From: Marinicella litoralis
Lineage (GTDB): Bacteria; Pseudomonadota; Gammaproteobacteria; Xanthomonadales; Marinicellaceae
Assembly: GCF_002591915.1 (NCBI RefSeq)
Contig: NZ_NIHB01000001.1
Coordinates: 90,958 to 154,957, forward strand
Length of the DNA: 64,000 nucleotides
Direction of reading: 5' to 3'
Made by a program: the position numbers and the translations under genes. Of the stretch, positions 18,982-28,152 are shown piece after piece; position 1 is the stretch's first letter, and each line of letters begins with the position of its first letter. The notes under the pieces are model-generated. The model was given only the letters and a program-made list of their open reading frames with translations, did not search any database and was not told the origin of the DNA.

Positions 18982-19296
18982 ATGACAACTCAACCCATCG
19001 AAAACAACCAAGCATTTAATCAACGCCAATTAAAACGCATCTTCTGGCGGCGCATGGCCACTGTTTTGTGGGTGTCGTTTTTTACTGCCGGCGTACAGTC
19101 AATGGTGTTTTTTGCTTTGTTTGATCCTGCTTATTTAGGTCAATTATCTGTTTTTGCTGCTGAAATCTCACGACTACAGGGCTACGCTCTGGGTTTTGTT
19201 TTTTTCTGGGCTTTTACATTTTCTGCCGCTTTATTCAGTGGGTTGGTGCTGGCCTTGCCCAGAACCCGTTTAGCCAAACGCAACCCCAACGGCTGA
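18982..19296 (+). CDS. Small membrane protein of the cbb3 cluster, function unknown
   Basis: A 104-residue protein that I do not recognise. A basic N-terminus (QRQLKRIFWRRM) precedes two hydrophobic helices at about residues 26-48 and 67-90. It ends in a basic tail (LPRTRLAKRNPNG), which suggests both ends face the cytoplasm. It contains no cysteine and no evident metal-binding cluster. It lies 15 bases after ccoP and nine before ccoG, inside the structural-to-assembly transition of the cluster. Position suggests an accessory or assembly factor for cbb3 oxidase, but nothing in the sequence shows a mechanism. Confidence 0.7.
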   Translation: MTTQPIENNQAFNQRQLKRIFWRRMATVLWVSFFTAGVQSMVFFALFDPAYLGQLSVFAAEISRLQGYALGFVFFWAFTFSAALFSGLVLALPRTRLAKRNPNG

Positions 19297-19305
19297 GACT
19301 AAACC

Positions 19306-20694
19306 ATGTCTAAACAAGAAACCAAGCCCATTGAACTGAGCTTATACAAAGCCCATGAAAAAGTTTATCCACGTGAAGTGAAAGGCCGTTTTCAATTCAA
19401 ACGCAAATTGGCAGTTTGGGTGTTACTTGGCTTATTTTACTTGTTGCCTTGGATAAGTTGGGCCGGTGAACAGGCCATCCTGTTTGACTTACCACAAAGG
19501 CGATTTCATATTTTCTCATTGACCTTGTGGCCTCAAGATTTTATATTTTTGGCATTGATGTTGATCATTGCCGCCTTTGCATTGTTTTTCTTTACGGCTT
19601 TGGCTGGACGACTGTGGTGTGGCTTTGCGTGTCCACAAACGGTTTGGACCGAAGTGTTTATTTGGTTAGAACAACTGACCGAAGGCAACCGCCATAAACG
19701 CATGAAACTGGACAAAGCACCATGGTCCACTGAAAAGGTTCTCAGGAAATTCAGCAAACAGTTTTTATGGATCACTTTTGCTTTGTGGACCGGATTTACT
19801 TTCGTTGGCTTTTTCACTCCAGTCAAAGAGTTGGCCGCGCATGTTTGGCAATGGACCTTGGGACCGTGGGAAAGTTTTTGGCTGTTCTTTTATTCCTTAG
19901 CCACTTATGGCAATGCAGGCTATCTGCGTGAACAAGTGTGCTTGTATATGTGCCCCTATGCTCGCTTCCAAAGCGCCATGTTCGACCAAGAAACCTTGAT
20001 CATTTCATACGATGAACAACGTGGAGAGCCCAGGATGCGTGGCAAACACCGGCGTGAGGCAGATGCCCCAGGTGATTGTATCGATTGCACCCTGTGTGTA
20101 CAGGTCTGTCCCACTGGAATCGACATCCGTGACGGACTGCAGTATGAATGTATTGCTTGTGCGGCTTGTATTGATGCCTGTGATGATGTGATGGAAAAAA
20201 GCGGCATGCCCAAAGGATTGATTAAATACACCACCGAAAATGCTTTGGTCGGGAAACCAACACACCTGGTGCGACCACGAACCCTCATTTACTTCATCAT
20301 CCTGATGACTTTGGTGTCATCTTTTGGTATTGCTTTGGTCAAGCGCAGTTCAATTGACATGAATGTCATCCACGACCGAAACAGTTTTTACCGGGTGGTG
20401 AATGCCAACACCATAGAAAATGTGTACACTTTAAAAGTAATGAACAAAGGCGAATCCATGACTCGATACCAGGTGAGTGCCAGTGGCATCGAAGGATTGA
20501 CTGTGGTGTTGGGATTAAACCAAACCATCATTGAAGCCGAGCCTGGTCAATTGGTTACGGTACCGATTAAAATTCAAGCGGATAAAAAATGGGCCAATAA
20601 AAAAATTCACACCATCGAAGTCAGCGTGGTAAAAACCAATGATGACAGCGACCAAGCCACAGAAAAAGTTAAATATTTCGGATACGACAAATGA
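19306..20694 (+). CDS. ccoG: cbb3 oxidase assembly protein CcoG (RdxA/FixG), polyferredoxin-type
   Basis: A 462-residue membrane iron-sulfur protein needed for copper delivery to cbb3 oxidase, where it is thought to reduce Cu(II). Several transmembrane helices occupy the first 200 residues, with the conserved WCGFACPQTVW and CLYMCPYARFQ segments. A two-cluster ferredoxin domain follows (CIDCTLCVQVCP and CIACAACIDACD), then one more helix and a periplasmic Ig-like domain. The stop overlaps the start of the short fixH as ATGA. Confidence 0.95.
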   Translation: MSKQETKPIELSLYKAHEKVYPREVKGRFQFKRKLAVWVLLGLFYLLPWISWAGEQAILFDLPQRRFHIFSLTLWPQDFIFLALMLIIAAFALFFFTALAGRLWCGFACPQTVWTEVFIWLEQLTEGNRHKRMKLDKAPWSTEKVLRKFSKQFLWITFALWTGFTFVGFFTPVKELAAHVWQWTLGPWESFWLFFYSLATYGNAGYLREQVCLYMCPYARFQSAMFDQETLIISYDEQRGEPRMRGKHRREADAPGDCIDCTLCVQVCPTGIDIRDGLQYECIACAACIDACDDVMEKSGMPKGLIKYTTENALVGKPTHLVRPRTLIYFIILMTLVSSFGIALVKRSSIDMNVIHDRNSFYRVVNANTIENVYTLKVMNKGESMTRYQVSASGIEGLTVVLGLNQTIIEAEPGQLVTVPIKIQADKKWANKKIHTIEVSVVKTNDDSDQATEKVKYFGYDK

Positions 20695-20876
20695 ATAATA
20701 AAGCCAAAGAAAAAACATATAAAAACCTGCCTTGGTATAAATACCCTTGGGTTTGGTTCATGCTGTCATTACCAGCCAGTGCCGTAGTGGCGGGTCTATA
20801 TACGGTTTATATTGCCCATCAAAATGCCCCGCAAGTCATCTCTAAACAAAACAAATTTCAAGTCGAACAAGACTGA
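20691..20876 (+). CDS. Very short FixH/CcoH-like membrane protein
   Basis: A 61-residue protein with one transmembrane helix. PWYKYPWVWFMLSLPASAVVAG followed by a short YTVYIA tail resembles the N-terminal helix of FixH, an assembly factor of cbb3 oxidase. Full-length FixH proteins are usually about 150-170 residues with a periplasmic beta domain, which is absent here. The gene overlaps ccoG by four bases and lies two bases before ccoI, so it is intact within the operon. It could be a genuine minimal form or a shortened remnant. The position between ccoG and ccoI supports FixH. Confidence 0.7.
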   Translation: MNNKAKEKTYKNLPWYKYPWVWFMLSLPASAVVAGLYTVYIAHQNAPQVISKQNKFQVEQD

Positions 20877-20878
20877 TC

Positions 20879-23290
20879 ATGACCAGCTGCTTTCACTGCG
20901 GTGAAATGGTTCCCAAGGGCTGTGAACTGACGGCCCAAATAGCTGGGCAAGCCCAACCCATGTGTTGTATAGGCTGTCAAGCCGTGGCTGTCTTTTTGAA
21001 TGACAACGACCATGCGATGTTTTATCAGTATCGCCAGCACCAATTCCCCGCTGAACAAGTCGAAAGTACCGGCCACAGCAATCAATGGCAACATCTAGAT
21101 GCAGTTGAAGTATTCAGCCAAATTGTTCGACCAAATCCCACAGGCTCAAGTCAGGTCACAATTAAAGTCGATGGCATGTATTGCAGTGCTTGTGGTTGGT
21201 TATTACAAAAAGTGTTGCTCAACCGAACAGGGGTCTTAGATTTGCGCATCAATAGCGTCACGCAAAACATGCAAATTGATTTTGACCCTTCACAGATTAA
21301 GCTCAGTGACATTTTTAACCAAATTCAACAACTGGGTTACCAACCATTACAACAAAACAGTTCAGAAAGTCCAAACGATGGCAGCCGCAAAGATCAATTA
21401 AAAAAGATTGCGGTCGCTGGTTTTGGCATGATGTTTATCATGACGCTGGCGGTGCCCTTGTATTCACCCGATCAATTCACCGTGGCTCCACACATCCAAC
21501 GTTTTTTTCTGATGATCAGTTTGTTGGTGGCCACTGGAATCTATTTTTATTCGGGTAAAAGCTTTATCCGCAATGCCATACGTGACATCAGAAACAGACA
21601 CTTGGGCATGGATGTTCCGGTGGCCCTGTCGATCAGTTTGGCATATTTTGTCAGTCTGTATTTTAGTTTTATCCAACAAGGCCATGTGTATTTTGACTCG
21701 ATGGCCATGTTCATATTTTTCTTGTTACTTGGCCGTTATGTGGAGTCACAAGTTCGGCACCAAGGGATGAATGTTCGCGAATCTTTATTCGCACTGGTGC
21801 CCATCAGCGCACAACGGTTGGTCAACAGCAAAGACCTGACTGCACAAACAACCGAAACAGTACCATTGAATCAGATAGTCAAAGGTGATCATATACTGAT
21901 CAAAGCCGGTGAGGTCATTCCATGTGATGGTCAAGTCTTACAGGGGTCAGGCTCAGTTAATGAGGCCATTTTAACCGGTGAATCTGCACTGGTGGACAAA
22001 CAGCCGGGTGATGTCATTTATGCCGGTGCTCGATTAAGCAGCGGCCAATTGATAAGCGTCACAACAGTCAACAACCAAGACAGTTTTTTAGCCAAACTGG
22101 CTGATTTAATGGAGTTGGCACAGAGTAAAAAACCAGCCACTTTACAATCAGTTGATCAGCTTGCCAGTTATTTCGTGTCGGTGGTTTTACTTTTGGCTTT
22201 AGGCACTGCCATTTGGTATGGTTTGCAACAACCAGATGCCTTGATGATTGCTGTGTTGTCTGTGTTGATTGCCACTTGCCCTTGCGCCTTGTCATTGGCC
22301 ACACCAACTGCTTTGACTGCCGCGGGGGTTCATTTATTGCGGCAGGGTGTGTTGGTCAATAACACAGGTGCCATCACCCAGTTAAATAAAATAAAACATT
22401 GGTATTTTGATAAAACTGGCACCTTGACCACAAACACATTATCGATAAAAAACACCCACAAACTGTCAACTCACAGTGAGCAATCATTGGCGGCGATAAC
22501 AGCTGGTTTACAAAAAATCAGTAACCACCCCATTGCCTCGGCTTTTAAACACCATCAACCCTCAGAAGTGACGGATGCCAAACAAGTTACTGGGTACGGC
22601 GTCAGTGGCATAATAGCGAGTCAAACTGAACAACAGCAATGGTTTATGGGCAGTGCTGCATGGTTAAAAAGCTTGTCAATTGAGCTGCCAGAAATCAACA
22701 ATGATGCCGGCTTAACTCAAGTTTATCTGGTCTGTGAAAAAGACCTGGTGGCAATTTATGAATTACAGGTTCCCATCAGAACCGGGGTTAATGCCTTACT
22801 TAAAAGTTTAACTAAGCAAGGTAAAAATTTGACCATGATCAGTGGCGACCAGCCCGCTACGGTGGCCACTTGGGCTGAACAACTGGCCATTGAACATTAT
22901 TTTGGCGGTCTTAAGGCCGAAGACAAAATTCAACACATTGCCAAGCAACAACAATTGGGCAATGCCTGTGTGATGGTGGGAGATGGTGTTAATGATGCAC
23001 CAGTCTTGGCACAAGCTGATGTTTCAATCAGTTTAAAACAAGGGGCTTATTTGGCCCATGCGGCCTCTGACATGATTGTCTTGGGGAAATCTTTGGCACC
23101 CATCGAACAAGCACTTACAGTTTCCGCCAAAACCAATGCCATCATCAAGCAGAACCTAAGCTGGTCATTGGTTTATAATCTCAGTGTGACACCGATTGCC
23201 ATGATGGGATTGTTGGCACCTTGGATGGCTGCCATTGGCATGTCATTAAGCTCTTTATTGGTGGTGTTAAATTCACGCCGCTTGTTATGA
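20879..23290 (+). CDS. ccoI: Copper-transporting P1B-type ATPase CcoI (FixI)
   Basis: An 803-residue heavy-metal P-type ATPase that exports copper for cbb3 oxidase assembly. The N-terminus has a cysteine-rich segment (CFHCGE, then CCIGCQ) typical of FixI, followed by an HMA domain with MYCSACGW. The membrane metal site CPC is at 467-469. The phosphorylated Asp is 511 in DKTGT, and GDGVNDAPVL forms the hinge. It lies inside the cbb3 cluster between fixH-like and ccoS genes, which favours CcoI over a general CopA. A TGES-type actuator motif is visible as LTGESALV. Confidence 0.95.
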   Translation: MTSCFHCGEMVPKGCELTAQIAGQAQPMCCIGCQAVAVFLNDNDHAMFYQYRQHQFPAEQVESTGHSNQWQHLDAVEVFSQIVRPNPTGSSQVTIKVDGMYCSACGWLLQKVLLNRTGVLDLRINSVTQNMQIDFDPSQIKLSDIFNQIQQLGYQPLQQNSSESPNDGSRKDQLKKIAVAGFGMMFIMTLAVPLYSPDQFTVAPHIQRFFLMISLLVATGIYFYSGKSFIRNAIRDIRNRHLGMDVPVALSISLAYFVSLYFSFIQQGHVYFDSMAMFIFFLLLGRYVESQVRHQGMNVRESLFALVPISAQRLVNSKDLTAQTTETVPLNQIVKGDHILIKAGEVIPCDGQVLQGSGSVNEAILTGESALVDKQPGDVIYAGARLSSGQLISVTTVNNQDSFLAKLADLMELAQSKKPATLQSVDQLASYFVSVVLLLALGTAIWYGLQQPDALMIAVLSVLIATCPCALSLATPTALTAAGVHLLRQGVLVNNTGAITQLNKIKHWYFDKTGTLTTNTLSIKNTHKLSTHSEQSLAAITAGLQKISNHPIASAFKHHQPSEVTDAKQVTGYGVSGIIASQTEQQQWFMGSAAWLKSLSIELPEINNDAGLTQVYLVCEKDLVAIYELQVPIRTGVNALLKSLTKQGKNLTMISGDQPATVATWAEQLAIEHYFGGLKAEDKIQHIAKQQQLGNACVMVGDGVNDAPVLAQADVSISLKQGAYLAHAASDMIVLGKSLAPIEQALTVSAKTNAIIKQNLSWSLVYNLSVTPIAMMGLLAPWMAAIGMSLSSLLVVLNSRRLL

Positions 23291-23324
23291 ATAAAGTCGA
23301 CATTGGGTCGCAGGATTGATACAA

Positions 23325-23519
23325 ATGAACATGGTTTTTGTTTTGGTTTTATTGAGTTTGGTATTGGCCGGCGTGGCCGTCTGGGCTTTGATTTGGGCCA
23401 TCAATAAAAAGCAGTTTGATGATTTAGACAGCCCGGCTTACTCCATCCTAGATGATGACAACGAACCCTTTAATCACCCAAAAGTCAAATCAACCGATCC
23501 AAACGAACCCAAAACCTGA
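23325..23519 (+). CDS. ccoS: cbb3 oxidase maturation protein CcoS
   Basis: A 64-residue single-span protein of the CcoS/FixS family, needed for insertion of cofactors into cbb3 oxidase. One helix (VFVLVLLSLVLAGVAVWALIWA) is followed by KKQFDDLDSPAYSILDDD, which matches the family's conserved F-D-D-L-x-x-P segment. The ATG at 23325 is preferred over an upstream TTG because AGGA lies nine bases before it. Confidence 0.93.
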   Translation: MNMVFVLVLLSLVLAGVAVWALIWAINKKQFDDLDSPAYSILDDDNEPFNHPKVKSTDPNEPKT

Positions 23520-23522
23520 GTC

Positions 23523-24239
23523 ATGTTGTCTGCCCTCACACCCTTATTGATTGGTTTTTTTTCTGGCTTTCACTGCATTGCCATGTGTGGTGGTCTGTGC
23601 GCAGCCATTTGCCAAAAACAAAACAGCCAACAAATCGTTTTGACCAATTTAGGCAGGGTATTCACTTATGCCCTATTGGGTGCTTTGTTTGCTGGTCTGA
23701 TACAAGGTGCCAGTATCCAACTCGAACTGGGCGCTTTGGGTTGGTTGCTTCGACTCTTGATGGGTACCCTATTAATCACCGCTGGTTTGGTCATTATTTT
23801 TAAGGACAAGGCCAAGTGGTTGTTGATTCAAAAACCATTGCCTTTTTGGCCTGTTGTGGCCAACAAGCTGAAGACCATTCAGCACAGTAACAGCACCCCA
23901 GCTGCCTTTTTCAAAGGCATGCTTTGGGGCTTGATTCCTTGTGGCCTGTTGTATGGCATGTTAATCATTGCCGCAACCACTGCCGACGTCTTTCGAGGCG
24001 CCAGTTTCATGTTGTTTTTTGGCTTAGGCACTTTGTTGCCTTTGCTGGTTTCGCAAGTATTCATTAAAAAGATCCTTGCCAGCCAAAAAGGCCATTGGCT
24101 CAGGGCTGTATCCGGTGGTTTCGTGTTGATTTTGGGACTATGGATTGCGCTTTCACCGTGGTTTGCTCACCGATTAATTCCAGATGACAATGTGTTTTTT
24201 ACAGAATTGAATGCTGTTTTATCACTTTGTATACCTTAA
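23523..24239 (+). CDS. Sulfite exporter TauE/SafE-like membrane protein of the cbb3 cluster
   Basis: A 238-residue polytopic membrane protein with about six helices. GFHCIAMCGGLCAA near the start is the conserved half-site of the DsbD_2/TauE-like family commonly found next to ccoGHIS. The second half has GMLWGLIPCGLLYGML. Related proteins in this position have been linked to copper supply or thiol transfer, and the paired cysteines (CxxMCGGLC and PCG) fit metal or disulfide chemistry. It starts four bases after ccoS and is probably the last gene of the operon. No strong terminator follows. Confidence 0.85.
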   Translation: MLSALTPLLIGFFSGFHCIAMCGGLCAAICQKQNSQQIVLTNLGRVFTYALLGALFAGLIQGASIQLELGALGWLLRLLMGTLLITAGLVIIFKDKAKWLLIQKPLPFWPVVANKLKTIQHSNSTPAAFFKGMLWGLIPCGLLYGMLIIAATTADVFRGASFMLFFGLGTLLPLLVSQVFIKKILASQKGHWLRAVSGGFVLILGLWIALSPWFAHRLIPDDNVFFTELNAVLSLCIP

Positions 24240-24391
24240 AAAATTAAGTTTCACAATTCATCCACAATTGATGGTTAGAATGATTGAACTTTAAGCCCAC
24301 ATTGTGGTTTAAACTAAATCATACTTTTGACACATACATTTGCTGCCAAAAAACACTAACCTAAACCATCGTTAACGGGACTGCATCAAGG

Positions 24392-25057
24392 ATGTTGGAA
24401 TTAAATAAAATATCTAAAATTTACCAAACACAAGGTGAAACCATCACTGCATTGGACCAGGTGGATTTAACCATCGCTGAAGGTGAGTTCGTGGCCATTA
24501 TGGGCAGGTCGGGTTCAGGCAAGTCGACCATGCTCAATATTCTGGGTTGTATGGACAAGCCCACCAGTGGCCAGTACCAACTGGCCAACCAAGATGTCAG
24601 TTCATTGGATGATGATGCCTTGTCAAAAATTCGCAATGACCTGATTGGGTTTGTGTTTCAAGGGTTTCACTTGTTACCACGATTGAGTGCATTGGAAAAT
24701 GTCATGGTTCCCTTGCGATTCGCTTCACCTGAAAAACAGCAGGGTGGTGAACAACGAGCCATTGATTTACTGCAGCAAGTGGGGTTGGGTGATCGCATGC
24801 ACCACATGTCCAATGAAATGTCAGGTGGCCAAATTCAAAGGGTTGCCATTGCACGATCGCTGATAAACCAGCCTGCTGTTTTATTGGCTGATGAGCCAAC
24901 GGGAAACTTGGACAGTTCCATTTCTCAACAAATCATCGACCTATTGATTTCCTTGAATCAAGCCGGTCAAACCATAGTGATGGTCACGCATGAACCAGAC
25001 ATCGCTGAAAATGCTGGTCGCACCATTCACTTCTTAGACGGGAAGATAGTCACATGA
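24392..25057 (+). CDS. ABC transporter ATP-binding protein, MacB/LolD type
   Basis: A 221-residue ATPase that powers the exporter encoded downstream. The Walker A GRSGSGKST, the signature MSGGQIQR (one residue off the usual LSGGQ), the Walker B VLLADEPTG and the switch histidine in MVTHEPD are all present. The family is that of the MacB, LolD and FtsE ATPases, which pair with FtsX-type permeases. Such a permease is the fifth gene of this operon. The stop overlaps the next start by four bases. GGGA about 11 bases upstream may be the ribosome site. Confidence 0.95.
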   Translation: MLELNKISKIYQTQGETITALDQVDLTIAEGEFVAIMGRSGSGKSTMLNILGCMDKPTSGQYQLANQDVSSLDDDALSKIRNDLIGFVFQGFHLLPRLSALENVMVPLRFASPEKQQGGEQRAIDLLQQVGLGDRMHHMSNEMSGGQIQRVAIARSLINQPAVLLADEPTGNLDSSISQQIIDLLISLNQAGQTIVMVTHEPDIAENAGRTIHFLDGKIVT

Positions 25058-25992
25058 AAAAGACCGTAATATTGCTACTCATCATTTTTAGCTGTACCTG
25101 CCAAGCAGAAATGTTTACCGGTATGGTCGAGTCCAGCCAAACCCAAGTGGTTAACATGCCGCAAGTCAGGGGTTGGCAAGCAAAAATAAGCGAAATGACA
25201 GAAGAAGGTACTTTCGTCGAACCAGGCGATTTTTTGGTGCGGATCGATGGCAGCGAACTCGACAGCACCATTGAAAGCAAAACCGAACAATTAGATGTGT
25301 TCAAAGCCAGCGCCAAGCGTGACATGATCCAAATTCAAATTGATCTAAACAATGCCAAACTGGCCCATGAAAAAGCCCAGGTGGCGCGCAAAGTGGCCCA
25401 ACTCAAAGCCGACGTACCGGTTGATTTCATTGGTGAGCTTGAGTACAAGGAACGGCAATTGACCTTAAAAAAATCCATCAAGACTTTGGATGAGTCTAAA
25501 AATGAGTTGGCCGCCATTGAACAAAAACAACGTGAAAAGAAAATTGAAATAGAATTGGGCACAGAACAAAAAGAAAAAGACTTGGCTTATTGGAAGAACC
25601 AACTGGATTCGATGACCATCCATGCCAATCAATCGGGTTATGTCATTTATGCTTCACACCCTTGGACGGGTAGTAAATATCAAACCGGCGACCAAGCCAA
25701 CAGCGGAATGGAAATCCTCAAAGTTTCAAAAAAACAGAACATGAAAGTCAAAGCCTGGGTCAATGCCATTGACATCCCCAATATCGCAGAAGGTAAAAAA
25801 GTCAGTGTTTCTTTTGATGCACTGCCCAATGCCCAGGTTGATGGACAAATCACGTCAGTGTCATCGGGCGGTCGAGACAAAAAAGATTGGGGCGATGGCT
25901 TATATTATGAAGTCGAAATCGGCTTAAACGATGCTGACAACATTCCCTTATTACCGGGCATGAGTGCCCTGATTATCCTGAGCGAGGGCTAA
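25054..25992 (+). CDS. Periplasmic adaptor (HlyD-like membrane fusion protein) 1 of 3
   Basis: A 312-residue exported adaptor. A signal peptide (about residues 1-18) is followed by a half-lipoyl segment, a charged coiled-coil hairpin of about 110 residues (about 65-175), a second lipoyl half (HANQSGYVIYASHP) and a beta-barrel ending in LLPGMSALIILSEG. The hairpin is long enough to reach an outer-membrane channel or a partner adaptor. It is similar in size and layout to the next gene product, so the pair probably arose by duplication. There is no lipobox. It overlaps the ATPase gene and lies one base from adaptor 2. Confidence 0.85.
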   Translation: MKKTVILLLIIFSCTCQAEMFTGMVESSQTQVVNMPQVRGWQAKISEMTEEGTFVEPGDFLVRIDGSELDSTIESKTEQLDVFKASAKRDMIQIQIDLNNAKLAHEKAQVARKVAQLKADVPVDFIGELEYKERQLTLKKSIKTLDESKNELAAIEQKQREKKIEIELGTEQKEKDLAYWKNQLDSMTIHANQSGYVIYASHPWTGSKYQTGDQANSGMEILKVSKKQNMKVKAWVNAIDIPNIAEGKKVSVSFDALPNAQVDGQITSVSSGGRDKKDWGDGLYYEVEIGLNDADNIPLLPGMSALIILSEG

Positions 25993-25993
25993 A

Positions 25994-26947
25994 ATGAAAC
26001 CATTATTAATCATGCTGCTGCTGTTCAGCATCCACAACAAAACCCATGCAGCAGATTTTGCTGCCAACGGTGAACTCAAAGCCGTCGAAACCGACAGTTA
26101 TTCCCCGCCGAAAGTACGTCGTATTTGGCAATACACCATTGCTTTTATGGCACCAGATGGCAGCCAAGTTAACCCAGGCCAACCTGTTTTGATGTTTAAA
26201 ACGGACCAGCTCAAAGAGCGTTTGATGGACCGACAAGGCGAGTTGAATGTCAAAAAATCAGAATTAAAAAACACCGAAGTGGGTAAAGTAGAAACCCTGC
26301 AGAATAAAGATTTGGCGATTGAAGAGAAAAAAATGTTGTTGGACAAGGCCCAACGCAAAGCAGAGTTACCCAGCAGTGTGATTGCTCAAAATGAATACCA
26401 AGAAAATCAGTTGAACTACGAGCTGGCAAAATTAGAATACCAGCATGCCATTGATGACCGGCGATTGAATGAAGAACGGTTAAAAACGGAGATTCAAATT
26501 TTAGATGCCAATATCGCCAAATTAACGGCCGAAGTTGAAGAGTTAAATAACTCAATCAAAAGCATGCGCATCATGTCAAAGCGCAAAGGTATTGTGATGC
26601 ACCAAACAGATCACAACAACAACAAGTTTGCCATCGGAGATTCTGTTTGGGGTGGTGCCAGGGTCACTGAAGTGGCTGATTTAGACCAAATCATTGCCAA
26701 ATTAGAAATCAAAGAAAACGACATGTCACGTGTTGCTGAGGGACAAAAAGTCAAATTTGTTCTGGACGCCTACCCTGACCTTGAATTCAATGGCGTGATT
26801 GAATCTTTATCAAAAGTTGTGCGCACCAAATCAAAAAATCAACCGTCTAAAATTTTAGATGCAGAAGTGTCGATTGATGATTTGAATTTGGACATCATGC
26901 GCCCAGGCATGAGTATCAAAGCCACCATTTTGGCAGAGGCCTCATGA
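25994..26947 (+). CDS. Periplasmic adaptor (HlyD-like membrane fusion protein) 2 of 3
   Basis: A 317-residue paralogue of the preceding protein. Its signal peptide ends near THAADFA. The order lipoyl half, long coiled coil (about 60-185), lipoyl half (RKGIVMHQTDHNNN) and barrel (MRPGMSIKATILAEAS) is the same. The central KSKNQPSKILDAEV region differs from adaptor 1, so the two are not redundant copies. It begins one base after the previous stop and overlaps the next start as ATGA. Confidence 0.85.
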   Translation: MKPLLIMLLLFSIHNKTHAADFAANGELKAVETDSYSPPKVRRIWQYTIAFMAPDGSQVNPGQPVLMFKTDQLKERLMDRQGELNVKKSELKNTEVGKVETLQNKDLAIEEKKMLLDKAQRKAELPSSVIAQNEYQENQLNYELAKLEYQHAIDDRRLNEERLKTEIQILDANIAKLTAEVEELNNSIKSMRIMSKRKGIVMHQTDHNNNKFAIGDSVWGGARVTEVADLDQIIAKLEIKENDMSRVAEGQKVKFVLDAYPDLEFNGVIESLSKVVRTKSKNQPSKILDAEVSIDDLNLDIMRPGMSIKATILAEAS

Positions 26948-28152
26948 ACAAAATAATTCCAACAACCTGCCTCACATTTCTTTTATTATCTTGTGGCAAT
27001 GAAGAAAAACTCAGCACCCCTGTGATTCAAGTGGTTGAAGACAAGGTGTTGTTTGAAATTCATGCCGAGGGTGAACTGGAAGCGGTTAAATCCACTCCAA
27101 TCACCGCACCGGCCACTTCCAGAAGACCGCAAACATTGGCTTGGATCAAACCGCAATTTTCTCCAGTAAAGGCAGGTGAAGTGGTGGCCAAGTTTGATGG
27201 CTCAACGTTTCAAATTGAAGTGGACGAAACCAGCTTTGAAATCCAAAAACTCATGTATTCCATGCTGGCTAAAGACCGCGAAATTGACAACAGTAAATTC
27301 AGTTTTGGTGCAGAAGCGCAAGTGATTGATTATGAATACGACTTGGCCAAACAATTCAACATTGACGACCCCTTGTTATATACCAAGATAGAAATGATTG
27401 AAGCCGGGGACAATGAAGAATTCTTGAAAGCCAAAGCCGACCACATCGATAAGGTCGAGGAAAATTTTGAAGAAAAATCGCAAACCGAGAAAGCCGTGTT
27501 GGAAAGTTCAAAACAGGTTCAAGTGGCCAAGCTAGAGATGAACAATGCCAGCTTGAGCGCCCTGGAGGTGATTGCGCCTCATGATGGATTGTTTGTATTG
27601 GAACCCAGTTGGGACGGCTCTTTACCCGAGCCTGGCAAATCTATTTTTCCTGGTGGAAAGCTGGCTTCTTTACCAGATTTGAGTCTGATGCAAGCCAAAG
27701 TCTATGTGCCGGAAGTTGAAGCCATAGGCATCAAAGAAGGCATCGCCGTTAAAGTCACATTACATGCTTTTTCTGACACCACATTTGATGGCACAGTCAG
27801 CTCAATCAGCAAAACAGCCCAGCCCAAAGAACGTGACAACCCCGTTAAGTATTTCACTGTATTGGTGGCTTTGGATGTCAGCAACAACGAACAACTTAAA
27901 CCAGGTCAAAGACTGGATGCCAGCATTCATGTGGTGGAACAAGCGCGTGGCATGGTGGTTCCCATCCAAACCGTGTTTCGTGAACAAAACAGCACTTGGG
28001 TGTACCTACAAAAGGGTGATCAATTCACCCAACAACCCATCACCACAGGTTTTTGTAGTTCCAGTTTATGCACCATAGAAAAAGGCTTGAATGATGGTGA
28101 TGTCATTGCCTTAAGCCAACCCTATAAATCAACCACTGAGGCTGCTTTATGA
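26944..28152 (+). CDS. Periplasmic adaptor lipoprotein (HlyD/MacA-like) 3 of 3
   Basis: A 402-residue adaptor, longer than the other two. TFLLLSC forms a plausible lipobox, so the mature protein is probably lipid-anchored at Cys17. Lipoyl halves flank a coiled coil (about 80-190). The protein then extends past the barrel into a membrane-proximal domain ending with TIEKGLNDGDVIALSQPY, as in MacA and RND adaptors. Only this adaptor has that domain, so it may be the one that contacts the permease. It overlaps both neighbours by four bases. Confidence 0.87.
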   Translation: MNKIIPTTCLTFLLLSCGNEEKLSTPVIQVVEDKVLFEIHAEGELEAVKSTPITAPATSRRPQTLAWIKPQFSPVKAGEVVAKFDGSTFQIEVDETSFEIQKLMYSMLAKDREIDNSKFSFGAEAQVIDYEYDLAKQFNIDDPLLYTKIEMIEAGDNEEFLKAKADHIDKVEENFEEKSQTEKAVLESSKQVQVAKLEMNNASLSALEVIAPHDGLFVLEPSWDGSLPEPGKSIFPGGKLASLPDLSLMQAKVYVPEVEAIGIKEGIAVKVTLHAFSDTTFDGTVSSISKTAQPKERDNPVKYFTVLVALDVSNNEQLKPGQRLDASIHVVEQARGMVVPIQTVFREQNSTWVYLQKGDQFTQQPITTGFCSSSLCTIEKGLNDGDVIALSQPYKSTTEAAL

